This document shows positions 1 to 8,119 of a DNA stretch of 34,742 bases, in pieces. The stretch covers positions 1-34,742 of the forward strand of contig NZ_VTHK01000079.1 in the NCBI RefSeq assembly GCF_009765355.1, given 5' to 3'. The notes beneath the pieces are model-generated. The model was not told the origin of the DNA, ran no database searches, and was given only the letters and a program-made list of their open reading frames with translations. The DNA comes from Amycolatopsis anabasis. GTDB taxonomy: Bacteria > Actinomycetota > Actinomycetes > Mycobacteriales > Pseudonocardiaceae. Both the position numbers and the translations under genes were made by a program. Position 1 is the first letter of the stretch. Each line of letters starts with the position of its first letter.

Positions 1-761
1 TTTTTGTCGAAGGGGTTGAGGGCGAAGTTGTACTGGGTTCGCCACAGCAGCGCGGGCAGCCCTTCCCCGAGGTGGCCCAGCACCAGTTTCAGCCGGGGGA
101 ACCGGTCGAAGATCCCGTTGAAGATCAGCCGCAGCACGTGTGTCGCGGTTTCGGGGCCGAAGCCCCAGGTGGCGCCGAGCAGTTCCGGGTGGCCGTCCAG
201 CGCCGCGCTGGACCCGGGCAGCGGTGGCCGCGGGTGCAGGTAGATCGGCACGTCGAGGGCTTCGGCGGCGGCCCAGAAATCGTGGTAGCGCGGTTCGTCG
301 AGGTAGCTGCCGTGCTCGCGGTCGATGTTGGTGCAGCCGTTGATCAGCGCGCCCCGCAAACCCAGTGTGGTGACCGCCCGCTCCAGCTCGGCCGCGGCGC
401 CGTGCGGGTCGTGCAGGGCGAGCGCGGCGAAACCGGAGTAGCGGTCCGGGTGCCGGGCGATCTGCTCGGCGAGGAAGTCGTTCGAGTCCCGGGCCACGGC
501 CGCCGCCTCGGCCGGATCGGCGATCGCCTGCGTTCCGGGCGCGGTCCGGGACAGGATCGCGTGCTCGATTCCCGCTTTGTCCATCGCGGCCAGCCGCAGC
601 TCGTCGAACTCCGCGAGCCGGCGCAACACCGGCCGGTAGAACTCCGGCGTCAGTCCGGCACGCGCGCAGAACCGGAGGAACGCCTCCTCGTCGGCGAGGA
701 TCGCCTCCACCTCGCCGGGTTCCAGGAAGGCCTCCTCCAACGCGATCTTCGGCAGGTTCAC
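1..761 (-). CDS. Amidohydrolase-2 family protein (resorcylate/dihydroxybenzoate decarboxylase-like), partial
   Basis: The C-terminus lies beyond the left edge; 253 codons are visible. The GTG start at 759-761 follows an ideal ribosome site, AAGGAGGACG. The N-terminus carries the LEEAF strand (residues 8-12), which in gamma-resorcylate and 2,3-dihydroxybenzoate decarboxylases supplies a metal-ligand Glu. LHPRPP (His ligand) and LGHLGEG (conserved His and Glu) follow, and then a WRxxYN segment as the frame leaves the window. Enzymes of this family (Pfam Amidohydro_2) are cytoplasmic TIM barrels that use Zn or Mn to decarboxylate or hydrolyse small aromatic acids. The final Asp ligand is outside the window and the substrate cannot be read. 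The family is well supported; the exact reaction is not. Confidence 0.85.
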   Translation of the reverse strand, partial: MNLPKIALEEAFLEPGEVEAILADEEAFLRFCARAGLTPEFYRPVLRRLAEFDELRLAAMDKAGIEHAILSRTAPGTQAIADPAEAAAVARDSNDFLAEQIARHPDRYSGFAALALHDPHGAAAELERAVTTLGLRGALINGCTNIDREHGSYLDEPRYHDFWAAAEALDVPIYLHPRPPLPGSSAALDGHPELLGATWGFGPETATHVLRLIFNGIFDRFPRLKLVLGHLGEGLPALLWRTQYNFALNPFDK

Positions 762-887
762 ACCGTCCTCCTTCGAACTTCCGGCACCATCCTCGCAGAG
801 CGCTCGTCCGGCCCGCTGCCGATTCGCTTCATTCTCCAAGAAACCCCGGCCTTGCGTCGGTGAGGTCCACAATGGCGTCGAGATTGC

Positions 888-1391
888 CTAGACGGACGTC
901 ACGCGGTTGATGGCTTCTTCGAGGAACCGGCACATGGCCGGGGTGTGCACGGGTTCGACCTTGGCCCACCTGGAGCGCGCGTGGTCGGTGTCGAGTTGCA
1001 TGAAGCTCGCGAAAAGGACGGCGCGCTGCTGGCGTTGGACGAGTAGTTCGGCGTGCAGCCCGTCGGTGGAACTGAGGCCGAGGAGCACGACGTCCGGCGT
1101 GTTGCTCAGAATCGGCCAGCCGAGAACATGTTGATCGGACTGGAGCGGTCCGAGCGGCAGTCCGAGCGCGGTCCATCCTGAGATAAGGGTGTTCCGGGTG
1201 CCGACGGGCGCGTCTTCCAGGATCGCTCGCGCCCATTGCTCGCCAGTCCGCTCCGCTGCCGCCTCGAACTCACGGAAGAGGGCATTCTCGTAGTCGATCC
1301 GGTGGTGCTTGCTGAGCGCCCGCACGGCCGACGGTACCGCAATTTCGTGCGCGGCGGATGGGTTCTGAACGTGTGCGGTGGGATCAGTCAT
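888..1391 (-). CDS. Small cytoplasmic protein, DUF2867/SRPBCC-like (function unknown)
   Basis: This 167-residue protein has an ATG start preceded by AAGGAG at good spacing. It has no signal peptide or membrane segment. The C-terminal half (GWPILSNTPD, then a strand rich in V and L, then WAKVEPVH and a final helix) resembles DUF2867-type proteins, where a W-x-x-V-x-P-x-H segment near the end is common. I do not recognise a catalytic motif. It stands alone: 126 nt separate it from the amidohydrolase downstream on the same strand, and more than 400 nt of apparently non-coding DNA lies upstream. The fold assignment is by pattern only; the gene itself is supported by ribosome site, length and codon bias. 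Confidence 0.6.
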   Translation of the reverse strand: MTDPTAHVQNPSAAHEIAVPSAVRALSKHHRIDYENALFREFEAAAERTGEQWARAILEDAPVGTRNTLISGWTALGLPLGPLQSDQHVLGWPILSNTPDVVLLGLSSTDGLHAELLVQRQQRAVLFASFMQLDTDHARSRWAKVEPVHTPAMCRFLEEAINRVTSV

Positions 1392-1829
1392 GAGTACTCC
1401 TTGCCTGTGTAACGACCGTGTGCACGGTCGCGTTGGTGTTGCCGCTTCGCACTCGATATGAAGTCCTCGCCCGCTTCCCGCGGCCGCTTGCGCAAGCTCT
1501 TGCGGGCGGAGATGGGAACGAACGCGAAATGCACGACATACCTCCCAGCACGGGCGCTAATGGCTCGAAGATCCGACCTGCAGCGGATGGACAGTAACCG
1601 CGATGCCAAGCGTCGCACCGGCCGATTCGGACTCTGTTCCGATCCCCTTCCGGCCCCGGCGGCACCTCGCATCACGGGACGCCCGCATGTATGGAGCTTC
1701 TCAGCAATCCGGTGCGGTGTTATCGGAGCGGATGTCAGGAGGAATGGGTGAGGCCGAGAACGCTGATCTCCTCTGTCGTTGGCCGCCGCGCCACTGGGTG
1801 GTGGCCTGTGGCTGTCGATCCGTGCCACG
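1392..1829. other. Gene-free stretch
   Basis: About 440 nt with no convincing gene. Open frames on both strands are rich in Arg/Ser/Ala, lack ribosome sites and look like shadows. The only local structure I see is a 12-bp perfect palindrome, GCTTGCGCAAGC, at 1486-1497. It probably holds the promoter of the DUF2867-like gene at its left end, and degraded sequence continuing from the esterase relic at its right. Confidence 0.4.
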
Positions 1830-1990
1830 GTTGACCGCGCGGGCCGGGGCCGCGTAAGGGGACACGTCCCACCGGCCGCGCCTCCCCTCGCCCAGGTAGC
1901 TGTCCCAGCCGAAGATCAGCTGCTCCCTCTTCCTCATCGACATGTCCACGAAGGTCCGCGAGCTGGGCGTGACAAGCCGCCCCGGGAAAC
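1830..1990 (-). pseudogene. Relic of an alpha/beta-hydrolase fold-3 esterase
   Basis: On the minus strand this stretch reads a short internal block typical of hormone-sensitive-lipase-type esterases (Pfam Abhydrolase_3). The order is VTPSSRTFVD, then FGWDSYLG, then DVSPYAAPARA. In intact family members the same order is found about two thirds along the protein, just before the catalytic Asp strand. Neither the oxyanion HGG motif, the GDSAG nucleophile elbow, nor the catalytic Asp and His regions can be found on either side, and the frame dissolves after PARA. It is therefore a fragment of roughly 50 codons, not a gene. It abuts the 3' end of the tandem TetR gene. Confidence 0.6.
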
Positions 1991-2064
1991 GGTGTCTACG
2001 GAGCGGGTGGCGATGGCCCGTCTGTGCGGCCTGCAGTTGCTTCACCCTCGGTGGCGCGGTGTGT

Positions 2065-3246
2065 TCAGCCGTGGTCGAGGATGTGGGCCCCCAGTGTGAT
2101 CAGGTCCTGGTCGAAGCCGGGGCGGGCCCGTAGGTGCGGGGCGACGCCGAGTGTTTGGATGACGCTGATGACGGCTCCGACCAAGCCGCGGCGCTCGGCT
2201 TTGGCCAGTTGGGGACGGCAGAGGTGGAGCAGGTGTGCCCACTCGGCGAGGTAGTCCTGCAGCGCTTGTTCGACGGCGTCCCGGTGTGGCGTTGGCAGGT
2301 GGTCGGCTTCGGTGACGAGCACCGCGGTGAGTGCCGGGTGCGCGAGGGTGAGCCCGACCTTGGATCGCAGGAGGTGCGTGAGTGCCTCGGGGGCGGTGCT
2401 CGAGGCGGTCAGGGCCCGGGAGAGCTCGAGGGCGTGTCCTTCGATCGCGCGGTGGGCGAGGGCGGCCAGGAGGTCGGCTTTTACCGCGAAGTGCTTGTAG
2501 ACGCTGGCTCCGGTGACTCCGGCGGCGGCGCCGATGTCGGCCATGCTGACCGCTTCGTAGCCGTGTTGGCCGAACAGGTCAACGGCGACAGCCAGCAGCG
2601 CTTCCCTGCGGGTGACCGGCCGTAGTGGCGGTGCGCCGGAGGTTTCGGGGGTCGATGTCGCGGCGGGTTCGGGGGGTGGCTGGTACCGGGCGCATACGCG
2701 TGCCGTGGTCTGGTGCAGGAATTGCTCGCCCTTGCGGCGCGGCATCTGGAGCGCGCGCGTGGAGGGGCCGGCCAGCACGGACAGCACGGTCCAGGCCAGC
2801 AGGTCGGCGTCCCGATCGGCCAGTTCCGGCCGGGCGTCGCGTACCGCGGTGGTGACGCGGGTGGCGCAGTCCCACAGCAGGCTCCGGGCCCGCTCGCGTT
2901 CCGGGGCGGGCAGGTAGCGGGACTCCCGCCGCCACAGGGTGCCCAGCTCACGTCGCTCCATGGCCAGGTGCGCCAGGGTCCGCAGCATGTCGTCGAGGTG
3001 GCCGGTCGAGGTCTCCACGGCCTCGGTGAACAGTTCGATCCCGCCCAGCACGACCCCGGCGAGCAGGTCGCTCTTGTTCTGGAAGTGCCGGTACACTGCG
3101 GCCACGGTGACGCCGACCGCGGCGGCGATGTCTTCCATGGTGACCCGGTGATAACCGCGCTCGTGGAACTGCGCCGCGGCCGCCGCCACGATGCGCGCCT
3201 TGCGGTCCCGGGGACGCCGGACCACGCCGGCGGTCTGCCCCTCCAC
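2065..3246 (-). CDS. Tandem-TetR transcriptional regulator (two fused TetR repressors)
   Basis: This 393-residue protein contains two complete TetR-type helix-turn-helix domains. The first is at residues about 13-58 (FHERGYHRVTMEDIAAA, then VYRHFQNKSDLL). The second is at about 213-259 (LFGQHGYEAVSMADIGAA, then VYKHFAVKADLL). Each is followed by its own helical ligand-binding-type region, and a Pro/Ser/Thr linker joins them near residues 189-210. Ordinary TetR proteins are about 200 residues, so this is a covalent pseudo-dimer. The GTG start follows an AGAGG site. It is divergent from the SARP regulator, with a 220-nt gap holding an inverted TAACTTA/TAAGTTA pair that could be its operator. 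The ligand is unknown. Confidence 0.9.
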   Translation of the reverse strand: MEGQTAGVVRRPRDRKARIVAAAAAQFHERGYHRVTMEDIAAAVGVTVAAVYRHFQNKSDLLAGVVLGGIELFTEAVETSTGHLDDMLRTLAHLAMERRELGTLWRRESRYLPAPERERARSLLWDCATRVTTAVRDARPELADRDADLLAWTVLSVLAGPSTRALQMPRRKGEQFLHQTTARVCARYQPPPEPAATSTPETSGAPPLRPVTRREALLAVAVDLFGQHGYEAVSMADIGAAAGVTGASVYKHFAVKADLLAALAHRAIEGHALELSRALTASSTAPEALTHLLRSKVGLTLAHPALTAVLVTEADHLPTPHRDAVEQALQDYLAEWAHLLHLCRPQLAKAERRGLVGAVISVIQTLGVAPHLRARPGFDQDLITLGAHILDHG

Positions 3247-3324
3247 GTGCCCAATCCTCTCTTCCCTCGCCGACCCAACGGGCCAGATCCACTCTATCGA
3301 GTGACTCAGCGGGCTATGTCACAC

Positions 3325-3381
3325 TAACTTAACAGGGTAAACACCTGTCTGCAGGGCGGGTTGTGGTGGCACAGTAAGTTA
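3325..3381. promoter_or_regulatory. Inverted TAACTTA/TAAGTTA pair, candidate operator
   Basis: TAACTTA at 3325-3331 and its reverse complement TAAGTTA at 3375-3381 flank about 43 nt in the gap between the divergent tandem-TetR and SARP genes. TAAGTTA appears again at 9081-9087, just upstream of the alpha/beta-hydrolase gene. Two half-sites would suit a protein with two DNA-binding domains, but this is inference. Seven-base matches can be chance. Confidence 0.35.
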
Positions 3382-3466
3382 TACGTGATTGACTTAAAGG
3401 CTGACGCGGGAACCTGTGTTCCACGCTCGTGGTGTCCGCTGTCCGGTACGTGGTTCGGGGAACGTC

Positions 3467-6400
3467 ATGACTGCTAGTTCGGATACGGGGTCAGCGCCGC
3501 GCTATCGGCTTCTCGGGCCGGTGGCGGCGAAGGCCGGGGACGGCCCGCTGCGGCTGGGTGCCCCGAAACAGCGCGCGGTGCTCGCCGCGCTGCTGTTGAA
3601 CGCGAACCGCGTGGTCCTGGAAGACCAGCTGATCACGTCGGTGTGGGGTGAGGATTTCCCGCCGTCGGTGCGTGGGCGCTTGCGGGTCTACATCTCCGAG
3701 CTGCGCTCGTTGGTCGGCAAGGCACTCATTTCCCGGGTGGGCGAGGGTTACCGCATCACCGTCGGCCCCGGCGAACTCGATCTCGACGTCTTCGACCAAG
3801 CGCTGACCTCGGCGCGGGCAGATCTTCGCGCGGGTGATCCGGATGCCGCGGCGCGGCACCTGCGCTCCGCCCTGGCGTTGTGGGAGGGGCCCGCCCTGGC
3901 CGGGGCGAGCGAAGCCCTGCGCGAGCGCGAAGGGCCGGCCCTGGAGGAACGGCGGCTGTCCGCGTGGGAGGAACTGTTCGACGCGGAACTCGCCGTCGGC
4001 CGACACGCCGAGGTGGTCGGGAAGCTGCGTCAGGCCGCGTCCGATCACCCGTTCCGGGAACGGCTGCAGGCTCAGCTCATGCTGGCGCTGCACCGCTGCG
4101 GTCGCCGGCAGGAGGCGTTGCTCGTCTACACCGAGGCGCGCGGGCGGATGGCGGAGGAGTTGGGGATCGAGCCCGGTCCCGCGCTGCGGGAGATGCAGGT
4201 TCGGATCCTCAACGACCAGGACGCCCCGCCCGACGGAAACTCGCCCGCGGTCGAGATTCGCCCCGCCGAACTACCCCGCGACATCCAGGGCTTCGCCGGA
4301 CGCGACCACCATCTGTCTATATTGGACAGATGGTGGCGGCGCGAGCCAGGGAGTGTCCTGGTCATCAGTGGTGCCGCCGGTATCGGGAAAACGGCGCTGG
4401 CGGTGCGCTGGGCACATCGCGCACGCGACCGGTTCCCCGACGGGCAGCTGTATCTGAACCTGCGCGGTTACGAACCCGACCACGAGCCGCTCTCCCCGGC
4501 CGCCGCGCTGGCCCACCTGCTGCGGTCGCTCGGCGCCAACCCCGACCGGTTGCCCGACGGCCTCGACGAGCGAGCCGCGCTGTATCGATCGGTGACGGCG
4601 GACCGCCGGATCCTGGTCCTGCTGGACAACGCCCGCGACACCGCGCAAATCCTCCCCCTACTGCCCTCGTCGGGAACCGCGCTGGTGACCAGCCGACACC
4701 GGCTCGGCGACCTCGTCGCACAGTTGGGCGCGCAGGTGATGTCCCTGGACGTCCTCGCCGCCGACAGTGCGCGGGCACTGCTCGAAGGCGTGCTCGGCAG
4801 CGAGCGGGTAACCGCCGAATCCGCGGCGGCGGCCGCGCTGGCCCAGCTCTGCGGGGGCCTGCCCCTGGCCCTGCGTCTCGCGGCCGCCCATATCGCGGCC
4901 AGCCCCGCGACCACCATCGCGCAGGTCGCCACCGAACTCGCCCAAGGTGACCGGCTGGCCGGGCTGGCCCTCGACGGCGCGGACACCGACGCCGTCTCCG
5001 CCGCGTTCTCCGCCTCCTACCGGGCGCTCGCACCGGACAACCAGCGGTTGTTCCGGCTGCTCGGGCTGGTGCCCGGCCCGGACTTCACCCCGGCCGCGGC
5101 CGCCGCCCTGCTCGGCGGGCCGGTCACCGACGCGGCACGGCGCCTGGCCGCCCTGGCCGCCGCACATCTGATCGAACAGGACACCCCGGGCCGCTACCGC
5201 TTCCACGACCTGGTCCGGCTGTACGCCGCCGGCCAGGCACGCACCGACCCGGCCCGCGCCGATGCCTGGGCCCGGCTGGTCGACCACTACCTGTCGCTCG
5301 CGGCCGCGGCCGCGCGACACCACGGCCTCGGCAGCCTCCAGTTGCCCCGCGACCACGCCAGTACGCGTGCCCGCCACACGCCCAGTTCTCCGGCGGCCGA
5401 GGCGGACATCGCCAACCTGGCGGCCGCACTGCCGCTCGCCGCCACGCACGGCCCCCGCCCGCAGTCGTGGTTCCTCGCCGACTACACCCGCACCATCTTC
5501 CATCGGACCGGGCGCCGCGGGGAGTGGCTGGACATCGCGCCGACCGTCCTGGACGCCGCCGAACGACAGGGGGAAGTCGATGTCGCGGCCTTGCTGCACC
5601 ACAGCATCGGCGACTCCTGCTTCCGCGCCGGGCGCCACCGCGACGGTGCCCGGCACATGAGCGCGGCAGTCACCGCCGCCCACGCCTGCGGATGGCGCGA
5701 ATGCGAAGCCGCCGCGCTCGCCGAACTCGGCACCGCGCTGGAATGGACCGGCCGGCTCACCGAAGCCACCGAGCACACCCAGAAAGCCGCGGCCCTGTTC
5801 GCCGAACTCGGCTCCCCCATCGGGGAAAACCGGACGTTGAACGCACTCGGCGGCCAGTACCACCACCTCGGCAGGCTGCACCTGGCCGAAGAGTGCTACC
5901 GGCAAGCGCTCGCCCTCAGCGAGCGGCACGGGCTGGCGCGAGCGCAGGCGACCGACCTGATGGACTTGGGTTCGGTCGTGTTCGACCTCGGTCGCATCGC
6001 CGAAGCCGACGAACTCCTCGAGCGCGCCCGCGACCTGTTCACCGATGTCGGATCCCGCATCGGCCTCGCCTGGACCCATGTCTGGCGCAGCCGCCTCCGC
6101 TGGGAAACCGAACACCCACAGCTGGCCAGGGACGAGGCCACCGCGGCCCTCGACCTGACCCGCCACGACGTCACCACCACCCTGGTCGCCGCCGCCGCGC
6201 ACGTCGCCTGCGCCGACGCCGAGATCAAGCTCGCGCGCTACGCCGACGCCGAGGACCACCTCCAGCAGGCCGAGAACGCGATCGGCAACGGGGAATTCCT
6301 CTGGCACCGCGCCGTCGCCTCCAACGCACACGCCCGCCTGGACACCCGGCGCGGTGACTGTCCCAGCGCCGTCACCCACGCCCACAACGCACTGACCGCC

Positions 6401-6610
6401 GCCCGCAAAGGCAGCTACCGGACCGTCGAATTCGCCGCACTCCTCGCCCTGACCGAAACCTACGTCCACTGGGGAAAACAGAGCCAGGCCACGGTGACCG
6501 GACAACAGGCCCTGGCACTCGCGAAACAAACGGGGCAAGCCGGTGCCCACCGCGTCCACAGCCTCCTCGCCGAGCACCCATCGCAGACGAATTCGGAGAT
6601 CCACCGATGA
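3467..6610 (+). CDS. AfsR/SARP-family transcriptional regulator with NB-ARC ATPase and TPR domains
   Basis: I chose the ATG at 3467 (1047 residues) over an upstream in-frame start because CGGGGAAC sits just before it and the winged-helix domain begins soon after. The order is: OmpR-type winged helix (about residues 12-95), bacterial transcriptional activator domain (about 100-250), NB-ARC ATPase with Walker A GAAGIGKT near 302, Walker B ILVLLDNA near 380 and GLPLAL near 464, then TPR-like helical repeats to the end. AfsR/SARP proteins activate secondary-metabolism or adjacent genes. No biosynthetic cluster is seen here, so a local or remote target is equally possible. Its TGA overlaps the ATG of the DUF2867 pseudogene (ATGA), so the two were co-translated. 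Confidence 0.92.
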   Translation: MTASSDTGSAPRYRLLGPVAAKAGDGPLRLGAPKQRAVLAALLLNANRVVLEDQLITSVWGEDFPPSVRGRLRVYISELRSLVGKALISRVGEGYRITVGPGELDLDVFDQALTSARADLRAGDPDAAARHLRSALALWEGPALAGASEALREREGPALEERRLSAWEELFDAELAVGRHAEVVGKLRQAASDHPFRERLQAQLMLALHRCGRRQEALLVYTEARGRMAEELGIEPGPALREMQVRILNDQDAPPDGNSPAVEIRPAELPRDIQGFAGRDHHLSILDRWWRREPGSVLVISGAAGIGKTALAVRWAHRARDRFPDGQLYLNLRGYEPDHEPLSPAAALAHLLRSLGANPDRLPDGLDERAALYRSVTADRRILVLLDNARDTAQILPLLPSSGTALVTSRHRLGDLVAQLGAQVMSLDVLAADSARALLEGVLGSERVTAESAAAAALAQLCGGLPLALRLAAAHIAASPATTIAQVATELAQGDRLAGLALDGADTDAVSAAFSASYRALAPDNQRLFRLLGLVPGPDFTPAAAAALLGGPVTDAARRLAALAAAHLIEQDTPGRYRFHDLVRLYAAGQARTDPARADAWARLVDHYLSLAAAAARHHGLGSLQLPRDHASTRARHTPSSPAAEADIANLAAALPLAATHGPRPQSWFLADYTRTIFHRTGRRGEWLDIAPTVLDAAERQGEVDVAALLHHSIGDSCFRAGRHRDGARHMSAAVTAAHACGWRECEAAALAELGTALEWTGRLTEATEHTQKAAALFAELGSPIGENRTLNALGGQYHHLGRLHLAEECYRQALALSERHGLARAQATDLMDLGSVVFDLGRIAEADELLERARDLFTDVGSRIGLAWTHVWRSRLRWETEHPQLARDEATAALDLTRHDVTTTLVAAAAHVACADAEIKLARYADAEDHLQQAENAIGNGEFLWHRAVASNAHARLDTRRGDCPSAVTHAHNALTAARKGSYRTVEFAALLALTETYVHWGKQSQATVTGQQALALAKQTGQAGAHRVHSLLAEHPSQTNSEIHR

Positions 6611-7049
6611 AACTCCCGAACAGCGCACACACCTCCCGCCCCTGGCCCCACTCGTCGCGCAGGTAGAGCGTGTTGAACCTCGGCATCGCGGGACCTTGAG
6701 GGCCGCCCCGGAGTTCGGGCGGCAGCCGGTCGCGCAGTGTCGGAGTCCTGGTGCCGAGCCCGGAGAGCAGCCGGAGGAACTCGCCCGGGCCTCCTGGTGT
6801 TGGCAGCGCCCGGCGGAGATGGCCAACCGGACGGTGCACACCGTCATGCACCTCGGCTGGGTCCCGAACGAGTCAGGCGGCTACCGCGGACAGATGGCCG
6901 TCCTCGTGAAACCGAACGGGATGTTCGGAAAGGCCTATATGGCCGCCATCAAGCCATTCCGATACCTCTTCGTGTATCCGGCGCTGATGCGGGAATTCGA
7001 CAGAAGGTGGCGAGCACACGTCCAGCAGAACCACTCGGGGACCACATGA
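6607..7049 (+). pseudogene. DUF2867 gene with its middle segment inverted in place
   Basis: The reading starts as a normal DUF2867 protein, MKLPNSAHTSRPW (6607-6645), then stops at once. The expected middle of the protein is on the opposite strand: read backwards from 6809 to 6645 it gives ALPTPGGPGEF, GLGTRTPTLRDRLP and LYLRDEWG in the right order. From about 6813 the plus strand resumes in the correct place with PAEMANRTVH, followed by GYRGQMAVLVKPNG, YMAAIKPFRY and the usual C-terminus, ending at 7049. The middle also lacks about 40 residues normally found after GEF. The start overlaps the SARP stop codon. An ATG at 6819 could still give a 76-residue C-terminal peptide. Confidence 0.75.
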
Positions 7050-7135
7050 GCCGTGGAAGATCGTGAAAATGATCGCCGCGGTGGCCGCACTCGTCGCAGC
7101 GAGCCACACGGCGAAAGCACGCTGCCGCTGGTTCG

Positions 7136-7948
7136 TCAGAACCGGTATCGGAGTATGCGCGTGCCTTGCCGGGACAGGGCGGTACTGTGGCTCATGAGGC
7201 GGGTGACCGCGCGCAGTGGCTGGGGAAAGTCGACGACTTCCGGAGCCCGGGTGAGTAGTTGCTCGTCCGCCAGGGTGAGGCCGGCGCTCCACTTCTCGGG
7301 CTCGTGGGCATCGTCGAAGCCCTGGGCGGCCGTGATCCCGATGGCTTTGATCGTCGGGTGGTATTTCATCGACCAGGCGGCGAAGCGGGTGTAGCCGTTG
7401 ATGGCGAGTTCACCGGTGTTGAAGTGTGCGGTCAGTTCCTGGGTCATCCGCTGGAAGGTGTCGCCGGGCAGGAACGGCAGCAACCCTTCGGCGACGATCA
7501 TGACCGGCCGGTCGCGGGGCAGCGGGTCGACCCAGCCGGGTTCGGTCAGGTCGGCGCCGATGGGCAGGGACCGGTCCGGGAGGAACTGGGGCCGTAGCTC
7601 GACGATGTCGGGGAAATCGACGTCGTACCAGTCGACACCGGCGGGTGGGTCGCAGCGGAACACGCGGGTGTCGAGGCCGCAACCGAGGTCGAGCACGACG
7701 GCGTTCGGGTGGTCGGTGACGAACGTCCGGACCGCTTCGTCGAGTTTCTTGGCGCGCAGGGCGGTGCCGCAGACGAGGCTGGGCTTGACCTTGAGCTTGG
7801 CGAAGTCGTAGTCGATCGCGTCGGCGATGTCGGCGGAGTGGGTGTCTCCGAGGATCGGGTGGGGAAGCTTGGCGTCCAGAGCCCTGGCATAGAGGGTGAG
7901 CAGCAGGGTCTCCCGGAGCGGGTCCAGGTCAAGTCGCAGGCGTTGCAC
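7136..7948 (-). CDS. Class I SAM-dependent methyltransferase, LCMT/TcmP-like
   Basis: This 270-residue protein has a GTG start after GTAAGGAC. It belongs to the leucine carboxyl methyltransferase superfamily (Pfam LCM), whose bacterial members include TcmP-like O-methyltransferases. Evidence: VVLDLGCGLDTR at residues 84-95 (SAM-binding motif I), the acidic YDVDFPDIVELR strand about 20 residues on, the AEGLLPFL motif in the middle, and a total length usual for the group. There is no signal peptide or membrane segment. It would transfer a methyl group from SAM to a carboxylate or hydroxyl of an unknown small molecule. It stands alone, in the same direction as the upstream alpha/beta hydrolase but 170 nt from it. 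Confidence 0.85.
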   Translation of the reverse strand: MQRLRLDLDPLRETLLLTLYARALDAKLPHPILGDTHSADIADAIDYDFAKLKVKPSLVCGTALRAKKLDEAVRTFVTDHPNAVVLDLGCGLDTRVFRCDPPAGVDWYDVDFPDIVELRPQFLPDRSLPIGADLTEPGWVDPLPRDRPVMIVAEGLLPFLPGDTFQRMTQELTAHFNTGELAINGYTRFAAWSMKYHPTIKAIGITAAQGFDDAHEPEKWSAGLTLADEQLLTRAPEVVDFPQPLRAVTRLMSHSTALSRQGTRILRYRF

Positions 7949-8119
7949 AAGAAGTCCTTACGTTTTCATGGGGTTGCGAGCGGGCGACGACGCTCAGGCC
8001 AGGTCAGCGCCTGCTGGGCGGTGCGATCGCAGATCAACAGGCCGAGAATCCGCCGGCACCTCGTTTTGCGTGTCCTGATTGGACATCACGCCGTCTTTCC
8101 TTGGCCGGATCGGCGGGCG

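Noticed and set aside
1486..1497. GCTTGCGCAAGC palindrome
   Set aside because: A 12-bp palindrome is expected by chance in DNA of this composition, and it is not placed at a promoter.
3467..6610. SARP regulator as sign of a biosynthetic gene cluster
   Set aside because: No PKS, NRPS, terpene, RiPP or tailoring cluster was found in the window. The methyltransferase and oxidoreductases are scattered single genes.
6645..6812. Invertible DNA switch
   Set aside because: No long inverted repeats or recombinase gene flank the inverted DUF2867 segment, and part of it is deleted, so a one-time rearrangement is more likely than phase variation.
4658..6847. 729-codon open frame on the minus strand
   Set aside because: It is the antisense of the SARP regulator. 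Its Gly/Val/Glu-rich repetitive composition is typical of a shadow in high-GC DNA, with no ribosome site or domain.
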